DNA from: Prosthecobacter algae
GTDB lineage: Bacteria; Verrucomicrobiota; Verrucomicrobiia; Verrucomicrobiales; Verrucomicrobiaceae
DNA: 64,000 nucleotides
Direction of reading: 5' to 3'
Assembly: GCF_039542385.1 (NCBI RefSeq)
Contig: NZ_BAABIA010000007.1
Span: forward strand, 248,001 to 312,000
The position numbers were made by a program, and so were the translations under genes. The notes under the pieces were generated by a model. The model worked only from the letters and a program-made list of their open reading frames with translations. It did no database searches and had not been told where the DNA came from. Each line of letters opens with the position of its first letter. Position 1 is the first letter of the stretch. Shown here piece after piece: positions 46,648-55,290 of the stretch.

Positions 46648-47997
46648 TCAACTCAAAACAGGTTCACGGCCTGGGGCGGTGAGGGATAACTCCATTTCGC
46701 GAAGGGCGCGCACGACCTCCGGGCGGACGATCATGCCGGGCCGTGCGTCCTTCATCTGACGGATGGCAGCCTCGGTGGTGCCGCCGCTTTGCAGCAACCA
46801 CGCGCCCACGGCGGCGGCGGTGCGGGAGTAGCCTGCCTTGCAATGGACAAAGACGATGCCGTCCTTGCGCACTCGCTCGATGTATTCGGCCATGGTTTTG
46901 AGCTGATCCTGGGTGGGGGCGGTGAGATCTGCCACGGGCATGTTTTTATAACCGGGCATGAGGCGAAAGGCCTCGGGCGCATCGAATTCGGCGGTGAGAT
47001 CCAGCACATCCGTGACGCCGGCTTCGAGGAGTTCGATGGCGGTGGCATCATCTGGCAGGGGGCCCATCCAGACGCGGGGGGTGAGCTGATTCCACTTGGC
47101 CGACTGGCGGCGGTAGTGCCACCAGGAGAGCTCCTGCCCGAGCATCCAGGGGGCCAGCAGCCAGCGGGTGGTGGTGGGGATGCGGCCACGTGTTTTTTTC
47201 AAAACGGCAGCGCCGACGCCGAAGGAGGCCGCTGCGACGGTGCCCAGGGCTGCGGCGGGCCAGGCCAGGAGGAGAGTCCAGGGCAACGTGAGACGGCAGG
47301 CGAAGAGGAGGAGCAGCGAGGCGGCGAGGTAATAGAACCCGATGCGACGATTTGCCGATGCTTTTTCTTCCTGATCCGGCACGACGTGGAAGATGACGGC
47401 GGCGAGCAGGAAGCCGCCTAGCACATCCACCAGATGATGCTGCCACGTGAGCAGGGTGGAGATGCCGATGAGGCTGAACCAGATGTGCAGAACGATGCGC
47501 AACACACCCCGTGAATGCCTGGCGTAATGCACCGCCATGATGGTGCGCAGGACAATGTGCAGGCTGGGGAAGAGATTGTGCGGAGCATCCATCGCCTGGA
47601 TGGCGCGGAACCAGGGCTCGAACATGCCTTCGGTGATCTTTGGCCGCGCCCAGGCGAGCTCCAGCGGGATGAGCAGGAAGCAGACACCCGCGATCACATT
47701 GGAAAGCACCAAGCGACGGCGCAGCACGCGCAGTTCCTGGCGGTCCGAGCACAGAAACGGGGCGACGACAAAAAAGGCATCGAGCGACCAGTACGGGACG
47801 ATCATCCACTCGACCACAGGGAAGAGGCGCTCCCTGCCAAAGGCGGCGGTCTGCACATCGGGCCGCAGGCCGGTGATCCAGTTGCTGGCATTGTAGATGA
47901 CCAGGAAGACGATGCTAGTCCAGGCGCTGACAAGGGCAGCCTGGAAGAAGGTGGGCCGGAGGGAGGCCCCTCGGGTCAGCATGGAACTTTCGTGCAT
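46648..47997 (-). CDS. PAP2-type / dual-specificity phosphatase fusion membrane protein
   Basis: The 449-residue protein joins an N-terminal multi-span PAP2-like domain (PHNLFPSLHIVLRTI, then HHLVDVLGGFLLA: the two His-containing motifs of the lipid-phosphatase/inositol-phosphorylceramide-synthase type) and a C-terminal cytosolic dual-specificity phosphatase with the intact Cys signature VHCKAGYSRTAAAV. This fused family recurs in bacteria next to a hydrolase/methyltransferase fusion gene, as here. It probably removes or transfers lipid phosphate groups; the substrate is unknown. The next gene upstream in the same direction is 35 bp away. Confidence 0.85.
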   Translation of the reverse strand: MHESSMLTRGASLRPTFFQAALVSAWTSIVFLVIYNASNWITGLRPDVQTAAFGRERLFPVVEWMIVPYWSLDAFFVVAPFLCSDRQELRVLRRRLVLSNVIAGVCFLLIPLELAWARPKITEGMFEPWFRAIQAMDAPHNLFPSLHIVLRTIMAVHYARHSRGVLRIVLHIWFSLIGISTLLTWQHHLVDVLGGFLLAAVIFHVVPDQEEKASANRRIGFYYLAASLLLLFACRLTLPWTLLLAWPAAALGTVAAASFGVGAAVLKKTRGRIPTTTRWLLAPWMLGQELSWWHYRRQSAKWNQLTPRVWMGPLPDDATAIELLEAGVTDVLDLTAEFDAPEAFRLMPGYKNMPVADLTAPTQDQLKTMAEYIERVRKDGIVFVHCKAGYSRTAAAVGAWLLQSGGTTEAAIRQMKDARPGMIVRPEVVRALREMELSLTAPGREPVLS

Positions 47998-48032
47998 GGG
48001 AAAAAACGCGGTAGCCGGCTTTGCCGATCAGG

Positions 48033-49772
48033 CTAGAGTTTTCGTGCCACACTGATGGTAAAGATGCCCGCGGGATCGGTCTCCTGGCGCTCTTTGACAA
48101 AGCCGGCCTCGCTCACGAGGTCATCCATCTCTTCCTGGGTGCGCCGCCGCATGATCCAGGGCTGGCCCTCACGGTTGGTCAGCACGTGGGCGATGAACTT
48201 CAACTGAGGGTGCCAGGGCTGATTGGTGTAAACGAGGCGTGTGCCAGGGGCCATGACATCGGCCAGACCTTTGAGAGATTCCAGCACCGGCGCATTGGCA
48301 TTGAAGAGCTCATACAGGCCGGAGACAACCGCCACATTGGGCGCGGGGGTGAGCGCGGCCAGGGAACTGCGGGCAAAGGCATCGGCCTGCACAAAGGTCA
48401 CACGATCTGTTAGGCCGAACTGTTCGGCAGTGGCTTTCGCCGTGTCCAAATTCGGCTGCTGGTAGTCGCGCAATACGGCGGTGACGGGCAACTCCGGATG
48501 ATCATGCAAGGTCTGCAAAATGTAGCGTCCGCCCCCGCAGGCGATATCCACCAGATGCGGTTGCGGGCCGGCCTGAGCGAGGACTTCGGCCAGTACTTTT
48601 TGCAGCATTTGCCCGCGCCAGCGGATGCCCGTCCAGCCAGGGCTGTCCAGATACGATTTGTCCATGAACCAGCCCAGGATGAGCTTTCCTGAAGGTTTGT
48701 TTTTATAGACGTAGTCCAGCGTGCGACCGGAATCAAAACCGGCCTTCCAGCCCAGGGAAATGCCATTGCTCAGGCGGCCCAGAGTGCCGAACACGCGGCG
48801 GGTGACGCGGGAAGAGAGGCAATCTCGGGAAGCGGCCAGATCATCCCTTTCCGTGCGTGTGTGGCCACGGATGTCAGCATCCAGCAGCGGGGCCAGTTTA
48901 ACCGGAGGTTTGGAAAAAAGCCGCTCTGCAAAAGCGCGCACGCGATTGAAGACCACCTCCCTCTGCGCCTCATGAAAGATGGCGTGGTAAAAGCCATGCA
49001 GCGTGTGGAATTCCTTGTCCGCCGAGCCTAGCCGCTCAAAGAAGGCGCGCTGAGGTCCCGTGTGCACCACCCAGTCCTGGCTGGCGCTGAAAACGAGCGT
49101 CGGGACGCGGATGGCCGCCGCATCTTCCACCACACGGCGGGCAGTATCAAAGAGGTCCAGCAGGATGTTGACGGAGATCTCCTTGAAGATGGCCGGATCT
49201 TCATTGTAGGCGCGCTGCTGCTCTGGATCATGCGTCAGCACGCGGGATTTGACGTAGCTTTTCACCACGCCGCCGGGCAGCAGCTTTTCCTTGAATCGCA
49301 GCAGCGGCACGGCCAGCGGCACGTAGAGTTTCACCTGAAAGGCGGGCGTGCCCAGAACAAGGCCGCGCAGACGCGGAGCGTAGTCGTGCACCCAGGCGGC
49401 GGCCACCACGGCACCCACGCTGTGGGCCACCAGGACGATGTTTTCACGCGCAATGGCGTAGGTTTTTTCGATGTGTTGGAAGAATGCCTCCACATCCCGA
49501 ATGACCACCCCTAAGTTTTCTGCTCCGCCGCGGGGTCCGGGAGACTGACCATGGCCGCGCTGGTCCCAGGCGAAGATGGCGGTCTCCGGCATGTCCAGGG
49601 CTTTGGCCAGCTCAAGCATCCGCCCGGAATGCTCATGACCGCGATGCATGATGACGATGGCTTGTTTGGCCTGATAAAAGGGCAGCCAGGCCCGATAAAA
49701 AAGTCCGGCTCCGTCGTGGGATGCAAAGGTGCGCTCGGTCATGTGGAAAGATGATGTAGAAATAGTCGTCAT
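48033..49772 (-). CDS. Bifunctional alpha/beta hydrolase / SAM-dependent methyltransferase
   Basis: The ~579-residue protein fuses a lysophospholipase-like hydrolase (HRGHEHSGRM, nucleophile VAHSVGAVV, Asp in SASQDWVV, His in HGFYHAIFHE) and a class I methyltransferase (VDIACGGGRYILQT; YELFNANAPVL). Such fusions occur next to PAP2/DSP genes and acyl-ligase genes and are predicted to remodel membrane lipids. Starts at 49742 or 49811 are possible; I chose MTTISTSSFHM. It is 35 bp upstream of the PAP2/DSP gene in the same direction and divergent from the acyl-ligase gene. Confidence 0.85.
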   Translation of the reverse strand: MTTISTSSFHMTERTFASHDGAGLFYRAWLPFYQAKQAIVIMHRGHEHSGRMLELAKALDMPETAIFAWDQRGHGQSPGPRGGAENLGVVIRDVEAFFQHIEKTYAIARENIVLVAHSVGAVVAAAWVHDYAPRLRGLVLGTPAFQVKLYVPLAVPLLRFKEKLLPGGVVKSYVKSRVLTHDPEQQRAYNEDPAIFKEISVNILLDLFDTARRVVEDAAAIRVPTLVFSASQDWVVHTGPQRAFFERLGSADKEFHTLHGFYHAIFHEAQREVVFNRVRAFAERLFSKPPVKLAPLLDADIRGHTRTERDDLAASRDCLSSRVTRRVFGTLGRLSNGISLGWKAGFDSGRTLDYVYKNKPSGKLILGWFMDKSYLDSPGWTGIRWRGQMLQKVLAEVLAQAGPQPHLVDIACGGGRYILQTLHDHPELPVTAVLRDYQQPNLDTAKATAEQFGLTDRVTFVQADAFARSSLAALTPAPNVAVVSGLYELFNANAPVLESLKGLADVMAPGTRLVYTNQPWHPQLKFIAHVLTNREGQPWIMRRRTQEEMDDLVSEAGFVKERQETDPAGIFTISVARKL

Positions 49773-49936
49773 AGCAAGTGTGGATTCAGGACATTCCGGC
49801 CTGTCATCCACCCATGCGGAATCAGGGTCGCCATCGGCTCAAAAAACTTTGTTATCTCGGAGATGATCCTTTTCGCGCTGGAAATGCGCATGGTTCATCG
49901 CTTACTCTCCTGTTTACCCATTCGCCACCACTCCCC

Positions 49937-52126
49937 ATGCCTACGGACAAGCCAGTTTCGCTGAAAAACCTTACCCTTCTGGGGAAAGAAAATCTGCCTG
50001 CAAACGGTGGCTACCTCATTCTGCCATCGCGCCTCAGCTACCCGCAACTGAGACATTTGGAGTCACTGCTGGAAGGGCATGACATTGTGTATCTCCTGGA
50101 GCAAGGGGCGGCCCTGCCTCCCGAGATGAAGGCGCATGTGGAGAAAGAGGGCGCGCATGCGCTGGTCATCCCGCCGGATCTCACCGATGCCCACGCTTAC
50201 CGGAAAGCGCTGGCTGGCGAGCTGGAAAAAGGGGCCATCATCATCTACCTGCCAGCGGAGGCCGCCACGGCCCATGCACCGCTCACCACCGTTCCAGGAG
50301 CTAGGCTAGAGTTCCTGCTGAAGGCCGCTTGCCCTGTCCTGCCGGTGTTTGTTCAGCCTAGAATCGACCTTACCCTCAGCATTGAAAGTCAGCCGGATGA
50401 GTCCGATGCCTTCATGGCCATCGGCCCCCTGATTTCGGGCGACGACATCACCCTCGCCGCTTATCAACAGGCACTCTTTCTCCTGACGGAAAAAGCCTTC
50501 AACCACCTCCCTGCCCTGGAGATGCACCTGGCCTATGCCCTGCTCAAAGGCCTGAAGCTACATGGCACAAGCAATCAAGTGGTGGATGGCAAGGATGACA
50601 ATTGCCGGTCCTACGACAAGGTGCTGGCCGCATCCATTGCGCTGTCCAAGGTCATCAAGGCCGAGACTAACAAAAAGCGTGTCGGCATCATCCTGCCTCC
50701 TGGGCTGGGTGGTCTCATCGCCAACGTCGCGGTCCTGCTCGCCGGCAAAATTCCGGTGAACCTCAATTTCACTGCCGGGCGAACCTCTGTGGAATACGCG
50801 ATCAAGGCGGCGGACCTGGACCGCTTCATCACGGCCGACATTTTTGTGCGCAAGATGCAGAGCTTTCCCTGGCCGCCGATGAAGCAGCTCATGCTCATTG
50901 AGCGCATCCTGCCGAAGATCAAGGTTCAGATCGTCCTCTGGCTGGCCCTCAGCAAAGTGCTGCCGGCATCCGTGCTGGCTACCGTCCTCGGCGTCCCGAA
51001 AAAAGGCGGCAGTGAAGAAGCCATTCTCCTTTTCACCAGCGGCAGTTCCGGCAATCCTAAAGGGGTAGCCCTCACGCACCGGAACGTGATGGCCAATGTC
51101 ATCCAGTTCAGCAGCCGTCTCGGCATGAAGTCGAATGACAGTATCCTGGGCAGCCTGCCACTGTTCCACAGCTTCGGCTGCACCGTCACCCTATGGTATC
51201 CGATCATCAGCGGCCTGAACTTGGTCACGTACCCCAGCCCGCTGGAGACCAAGAAACTGGGTGAACTGATCGAAAAATACCGCGTCACCCTCATGATCGC
51301 CACCCCCACCTTCCTGCGCGGTTACCTGCGTGGAGTAAACCGGGAGTCGCTGGCCTCACTGAAAATGGTGGTGACCGGCGCTGAAAAACTGCCGCCGACG
51401 GTCTCCAGCGCCTTTGAGCAGCGCTTCGACAAAAAGGTGTTTGAAGGTTACGGACTCACCGAGACCTCGCCCGTCTCCAACGTCAACCTTCCGGACCCGG
51501 TGCCGCTGGGCAACGAAACCAGCGGCCATGTGTGGATTCCCAATCACCGCCCAGGCAGCGTCGGCCACGTCATTCCCGGCCTCGCCGTACGCATCACCCA
51601 TCCGGAAACAAATGAACCTCAGTCGCTGCATTCCAGCGGCATGATCTGGTTCAAAGGGGCGAACGTCTTTGACGGCTACCTTCAGGATCCCAAACGCACG
51701 GCGGAAGTCATCGACGCAGACGGGTGGTTCCGCACGGGCGATATCGGCCGCGTGGACATGGATGGTTTCCTCTACATTGAAGGCCGTCTTAGCCGCTTCT
51801 CCAAGATCGGTGGCGAGATGGTGCCTCACGAAACCGTCGAAGAAGCCCTCATCAAAGCCATGGGCCTGGAAAATGAGAGCTCGCGCAAAATCGCCGTCGT
51901 CGGTATCCCGGATGTGGAAAGAGGCGAGGCCCTCATCCTGCTGACCGCCATCCCAGGCGGTCCCGAACACCAGGAAATCCTGGACCTGCGCTACCGCCTT
52001 CTGGAGAAAGGCATGCCGCCGCTGTGGATCCCGAAAAAGATGATCCGCGTGGCCGACATCCCCATCCTTTCCTCGGGCAAACTCGACGTGCAGAGCTGCG
52101 AAAAAATCGCCAAAGGCGGGGCCTAA
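49937..52126 (+). CDS. Aas-like fusion: degenerate acyltransferase + AMP-binding acyl ligase
   Basis: The 729-residue protein resembles Aas: an N-terminal ~200-residue domain related to PlsC acyltransferases and a C-terminal AMP-forming ligase (FTSGSSGNPKGVALTHRN; GYGLTETSP; DGWFRTGDIGR; SSGKLDVQ). In the acyltransferase half the catalytic NHxxxxD motif reads PSRLSYPQL, so His and Asp are missing and that half is probably inactive. The ligase half is intact and likely activates fatty acids to acyl-ACP or acyl-CoA. Divergent from the hydrolase/methyltransferase gene with 164 bp between, it completes a lipid-remodelling locus. The stop codon lies within GCCTAACGTT. Confidence 0.83.
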   Translation: MPTDKPVSLKNLTLLGKENLPANGGYLILPSRLSYPQLRHLESLLEGHDIVYLLEQGAALPPEMKAHVEKEGAHALVIPPDLTDAHAYRKALAGELEKGAIIIYLPAEAATAHAPLTTVPGARLEFLLKAACPVLPVFVQPRIDLTLSIESQPDESDAFMAIGPLISGDDITLAAYQQALFLLTEKAFNHLPALEMHLAYALLKGLKLHGTSNQVVDGKDDNCRSYDKVLAASIALSKVIKAETNKKRVGIILPPGLGGLIANVAVLLAGKIPVNLNFTAGRTSVEYAIKAADLDRFITADIFVRKMQSFPWPPMKQLMLIERILPKIKVQIVLWLALSKVLPASVLATVLGVPKKGGSEEAILLFTSGSSGNPKGVALTHRNVMANVIQFSSRLGMKSNDSILGSLPLFHSFGCTVTLWYPIISGLNLVTYPSPLETKKLGELIEKYRVTLMIATPTFLRGYLRGVNRESLASLKMVVTGAEKLPPTVSSAFEQRFDKKVFEGYGLTETSPVSNVNLPDPVPLGNETSGHVWIPNHRPGSVGHVIPGLAVRITHPETNEPQSLHSSGMIWFKGANVFDGYLQDPKRTAEVIDADGWFRTGDIGRVDMDGFLYIEGRLSRFSKIGGEMVPHETVEEALIKAMGLENESSRKIAVVGIPDVERGEALILLTAIPGGPEHQEILDLRYRLLEKGMPPLWIPKKMIRVADIPILSSGKLDVQSCEKIAKGGA

Positions 52127-52349
52127 CGTTCAGCCACAGATCCTCCTCATCCAGCCCTCCGGCACTTTGCGGCCGGTGGGCTGTTTTGTTTCTGTCCATG
52201 GCTGCCCGGTGCCGGATGGACAAACCCATCGCCGCCTCTGCACGGGCATGGAGCATTCCGGCAAAAACATTTCAGGCTTGTCTAGCAGGCGTGAGTTTTT
52301 TAGCCTGACGGCGTTTACGTCTGGCAACCAACACGCCCAACCAAGCCTC

Positions 52350-53720
52350 ATGAAAATCAAACCTGCCCTGCTGACCCTGCTCGCGCTTCTCACTGGCCCC
52401 ACCTTTGCCGCTGAAACCAAACCTGCCCAGCCCGGTGGCAAACTGCCAGGCAATGTCGCCATCAGCCTGGTCAAAGTGGCCGATGATCTGGTGGACCCGG
52501 TCAGCGTGGCCGCCCCCAATGACGGCACTGGCCGCATCTTTGTGGTGGAACGCCCAGGCGTCATCCAGATCATCAAGGACGGCAAGAAGACGAAGCGCCC
52601 CTTCCTGGACCTCAAGGACAAAACAATCTCATCCTTCCTGGAATTGGGCATGTTCAGCATGGCCTTCCACCCGGACTTCAAGAGCAATGGCAAAGTCTAT
52701 GTGGCCTATGCCGACCTGTGGTTCAACGGTGCCACCATGGTGACCGAGTTCACCGTCTCCAAGGGCAATCCAGATCGCCTGGACCCTGAAAGCGCGAAGG
52801 TGATCATGCAGATCGATTTCCCATACTGCAACCACCACGGCGGCCAGATCGCGTTTGGTCCTGACGGCTACCTTTACATCGGTGTGGGCGACGGCGGCTG
52901 GGAGGGCGATGTCATCAATGCCGGCCAGGATCTGCACACTTGGTTAGGCAAGATGCTGCGCATTGACGTCAACAAATCCAGTGCGGACCGCGCCTACGAC
53001 ATCCCCAAGGACAATCCGTTCATCACGCCTCTGCAACAGATGACCCTCTTTGGAGTCAGCGAAGAGGCCTTCTCGAAAGTCCGCCCCAAGGCCAAGCCTG
53101 AAATCTGGTCTTACGGTCTGCGCAATCCATGGACCTTCAGCTTTGATTCCAAAACTGGCGACATGTACATCGCCGACATCGGCCAGAACCACTGGGAAGA
53201 GATCAACATGCAGCCGGCCAGCAGCAAAGGTGGTGAAAACTACGGCTGGAAGTTCATGTGCGGCAGCCACCCCTTCCCCATGATCGTGAAGAAGAATCCG
53301 GATGGCACCGAGACCGCCGTGGATCCTGAGAACTATCCCAAGGTGGGCGTGCAGCCCATCGCAGAATACAGCCATGTGGATCAAGGCATCTGCGTCATCA
53401 ACCTGGGCATCTATCGCGGCACCGAGTATCCTGAACTGGAAGGCACCTACTTCTCCGCCGACTGGGGTAGCGGTAAGGTTTGGGGCATGAAGCAGGTGGA
53501 CGGCAAGTGGCAGATGCAGGAGCTGCTGGACCTCGCCGATGGCATCCGCCCCACCGGCAGCGGCACGGGCCCGGATGGTGCCATTTACCTCACTCACGCC
53601 ACCGCCAACTACGGCGGCCCAGTGGATCCCTACACCAGCGAGCGCGGTGCCCTCTGGAAGATTGTCCCCACTCAAAAAGTGGGCAAGGATGCCGTCACCG
53701 CCCCTGTCGCGGCCAAATAA
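52350..53720 (+). CDS. Secreted PQQ-type sugar dehydrogenase (GDH/HHIP propeller)
   Basis: The 456-residue protein has a signal peptide (KIKPALLTLLALLTGPTFAAE) and a soluble glucose/sorbosone dehydrogenase-like propeller: FVVERPGVI, LGMFSMAFHPDF, NHHGGQIAFGPDGYLYIGVGDGG, SYGLRNPWTFSFD and NYGWKFMCGSH. The HHGG block carries the likely catalytic His. Such enzymes oxidise aldoses with PQQ in the periplasm or outside; the substrate is not known. The following gene encodes a blue-copper protein that could be its electron acceptor. An exact copy of the recurrent motif lies at 52940-52949. A hairpin terminator follows. Confidence 0.88.
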   Translation: MKIKPALLTLLALLTGPTFAAETKPAQPGGKLPGNVAISLVKVADDLVDPVSVAAPNDGTGRIFVVERPGVIQIIKDGKKTKRPFLDLKDKTISSFLELGMFSMAFHPDFKSNGKVYVAYADLWFNGATMVTEFTVSKGNPDRLDPESAKVIMQIDFPYCNHHGGQIAFGPDGYLYIGVGDGGWEGDVINAGQDLHTWLGKMLRIDVNKSSADRAYDIPKDNPFITPLQQMTLFGVSEEAFSKVRPKAKPEIWSYGLRNPWTFSFDSKTGDMYIADIGQNHWEEINMQPASSKGGENYGWKFMCGSHPFPMIVKKNPDGTETAVDPENYPKVGVQPIAEYSHVDQGICVINLGIYRGTEYPELEGTYFSADWGSGKVWGMKQVDGKWQMQELLDLADGIRPTGSGTGPDGAIYLTHATANYGGPVDPYTSERGALWKIVPTQKVGKDAVTAPVAAK

Positions 53721-53747
53721 AGCCCTCAGTTCTTCACCCCTTAAAAA

Positions 53748-53781
53748 CACACGGAGGAGCAGTGCTTCTCCGTGTGCTTTC
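53748..53781 (+). terminator. Hairpin terminator after the sugar dehydrogenase gene
   Basis: CACACGGAG pairs with CTCCGTGTG across an 11-base loop, followed by CTTTC. It lies 27 bp after the stop codon, so the copper-protein gene may have its own promoter or receive read-through. Confidence 0.68.
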
Positions 53782-53800
53782 ATCTTCCATACCCTCCCCC

Positions 53801-54382
53801 ATGTTTCGCAGCCTCCTTCTCCCTCTCGTTGGTTTTGCAACGCTTTCCCTGGCCCAGACTCCGCCTCCGGCCCATGACCACAGCACGGAAATTCCAGGTC
53901 TTAAAAAGGAGCTGTTTGCAGGCATCACATCCGAGGATCTTCTCAAACCCGGCGAAGGCCCCAAGAGCGTCAAAGTCACCCTCGTCGCCACCTTCAATGC
54001 CGCCAATTACGGCATGAATTTCAACGGCTACTCGCATGGCAAGGCCGTTCTCACCATCCCCACCGGCTGGCGCGTCCACGTCACTTTCATCAATCCCAGC
54101 CCCATCCCACACAGCGCCATCGTCATTGAAAAAGGCGAAACCAAAAAGCTGCAGGTGCCTGAGCCCTACTTTGAAGGCGGGGCCTCGCCGAAACACCTGA
54201 CTGGCATGACCATGGGCAAGGCTGAATTCAGCTTCGTGCCTGACGAAGCCGGTGAATTTGCTCTCGCATGCGGTTTCCCAGCCCATGCCGTGGCAGGTCA
54301 CTGGGTCAGCCTCATCGTCAGTGATGAAGCCACCGTTCCTACCTTGCAGTTAGGCGAACAAGCGGCAAAGGAAGTGAAGTAG
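53801..54382 (+). CDS. Exported blue-copper (sulfocyanin-like) protein
   Basis: The 193-residue protein has a signal peptide (FRSLLLPLVGFATLSLAQ) and a cupredoxin fold resembling sulfocyanin: NFNGYSHGKAVLTIPTGW, the first His ligand in PIPHSAIVIEK, and Cys and His ligands in LACGFPAHAVAGHWVSL. No Met follows the second His, so the axial ligand is unclear. It probably carries electrons, possibly from the neighbouring sugar dehydrogenase; that pairing is inference. The gene following on the same strand encodes an esterase. Confidence 0.8.
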   Translation: MFRSLLLPLVGFATLSLAQTPPPAHDHSTEIPGLKKELFAGITSEDLLKPGEGPKSVKVTLVATFNAANYGMNFNGYSHGKAVLTIPTGWRVHVTFINPSPIPHSAIVIEKGETKKLQVPEPYFEGGASPKHLTGMTMGKAEFSFVPDEAGEFALACGFPAHAVAGHWVSLIVSDEATVPTLQLGEQAAKEVK

Positions 54383-54427
54383 TGCCGCCCCGATCCTCCC
54401 GTCCCATCCTTTGCTTCTCATTCTCTC

Positions 54428-55285
54428 ATGCGCCTGATTGCCAGCCTGCTCGTCCTGCTTTGCTCCGCCGCCCACGCCATTGATGACTACAAACTGACCG
54501 CCCTCTCCCAGGAGAAGGCCGATGTGCCCAAAGGCCGTGTCATCGCCATGCCTGCGCATGAATCGAAGATCTATGCCGGGACCGTGCGCGATTGGTGGCT
54601 CTATGTCCCCGCCCAATACAAGGCAGAGCAGCCAGCCAACCTGATGGTCTTCCAGGATGGCCATGATTATGTCGGCCTCAAAGGTGCATGGCGGGTGCCC
54701 ACGGTTTTTGACAACCTCATCGCCAGCGGTGACATGGCCCCCACCCTCGCCATCTTCATCAACCCAGGGCATGCGGTCACCAGCCCCAAGCCTGCCAGCG
54801 CCTGGAAAAACAACAACCGCAGCAAGGAATACAATGCGTTAGGCAGCACCTACGCCACCTTCCTGCTGGAAGAGATCATCCCGCAGGTGACCAAGGACTA
54901 CCGCGTCACCGACAACCCCGAAGGCTGGGCCATCGCCGGAGCCAGCAGCGGGGCCATCTGCGCCTTCACCGTCGCCTGGGAGCGGCCGGACAAGTTCCGC
55001 AAGGTCTTCTCCACCATTGGCAGTTATGTGGACCTGGCCGGTGGTCATGTTTACCCCTACCTCATCCGCATCACGGAACGCAAACCCCTGCGCATCTACC
55101 TGCAGGACGGCGCCAATGACCTGGACAATCCCTTTGGCAACTGGCCGCTGGCCAATCAGCAAATGGACAGGGCCCTCACCTTCATGGGCTATGACCACCA
55201 CTTTGAATTCGGCGACGGCCAGCATAACAGCAAGCATGGTGCCTCTCTCTTTCCTGAGGCCATGAAGTGGCTCTGGCGCAAATAA
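54428..55285 (+). CDS. Exported esterase (enterochelin-esterase/feruloyl-esterase-like)
   Basis: The 285-residue protein has a signal peptide (RLIASLLVLLCSAAHA) and an esterase D-type alpha/beta hydrolase: WLYVPAQYK, LMVFQDGHDYVG, nucleophile elbow IAGASSGAICAF, the acid near LQDGANDLDNP and His in DGQHNSKHG. Related secreted enzymes hydrolyse siderophore or plant-polymer esters; the substrate is unknown. It lies 45 bp after the copper protein. Confidence 0.85.
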   Translation: MRLIASLLVLLCSAAHAIDDYKLTALSQEKADVPKGRVIAMPAHESKIYAGTVRDWWLYVPAQYKAEQPANLMVFQDGHDYVGLKGAWRVPTVFDNLIASGDMAPTLAIFINPGHAVTSPKPASAWKNNNRSKEYNALGSTYATFLLEEIIPQVTKDYRVTDNPEGWAIAGASSGAICAFTVAWERPDKFRKVFSTIGSYVDLAGGHVYPYLIRITERKPLRIYLQDGANDLDNPFGNWPLANQQMDRALTFMGYDHHFEFGDGQHNSKHGASLFPEAMKWLWRK

Positions 55286-55290
55286 GGCGG

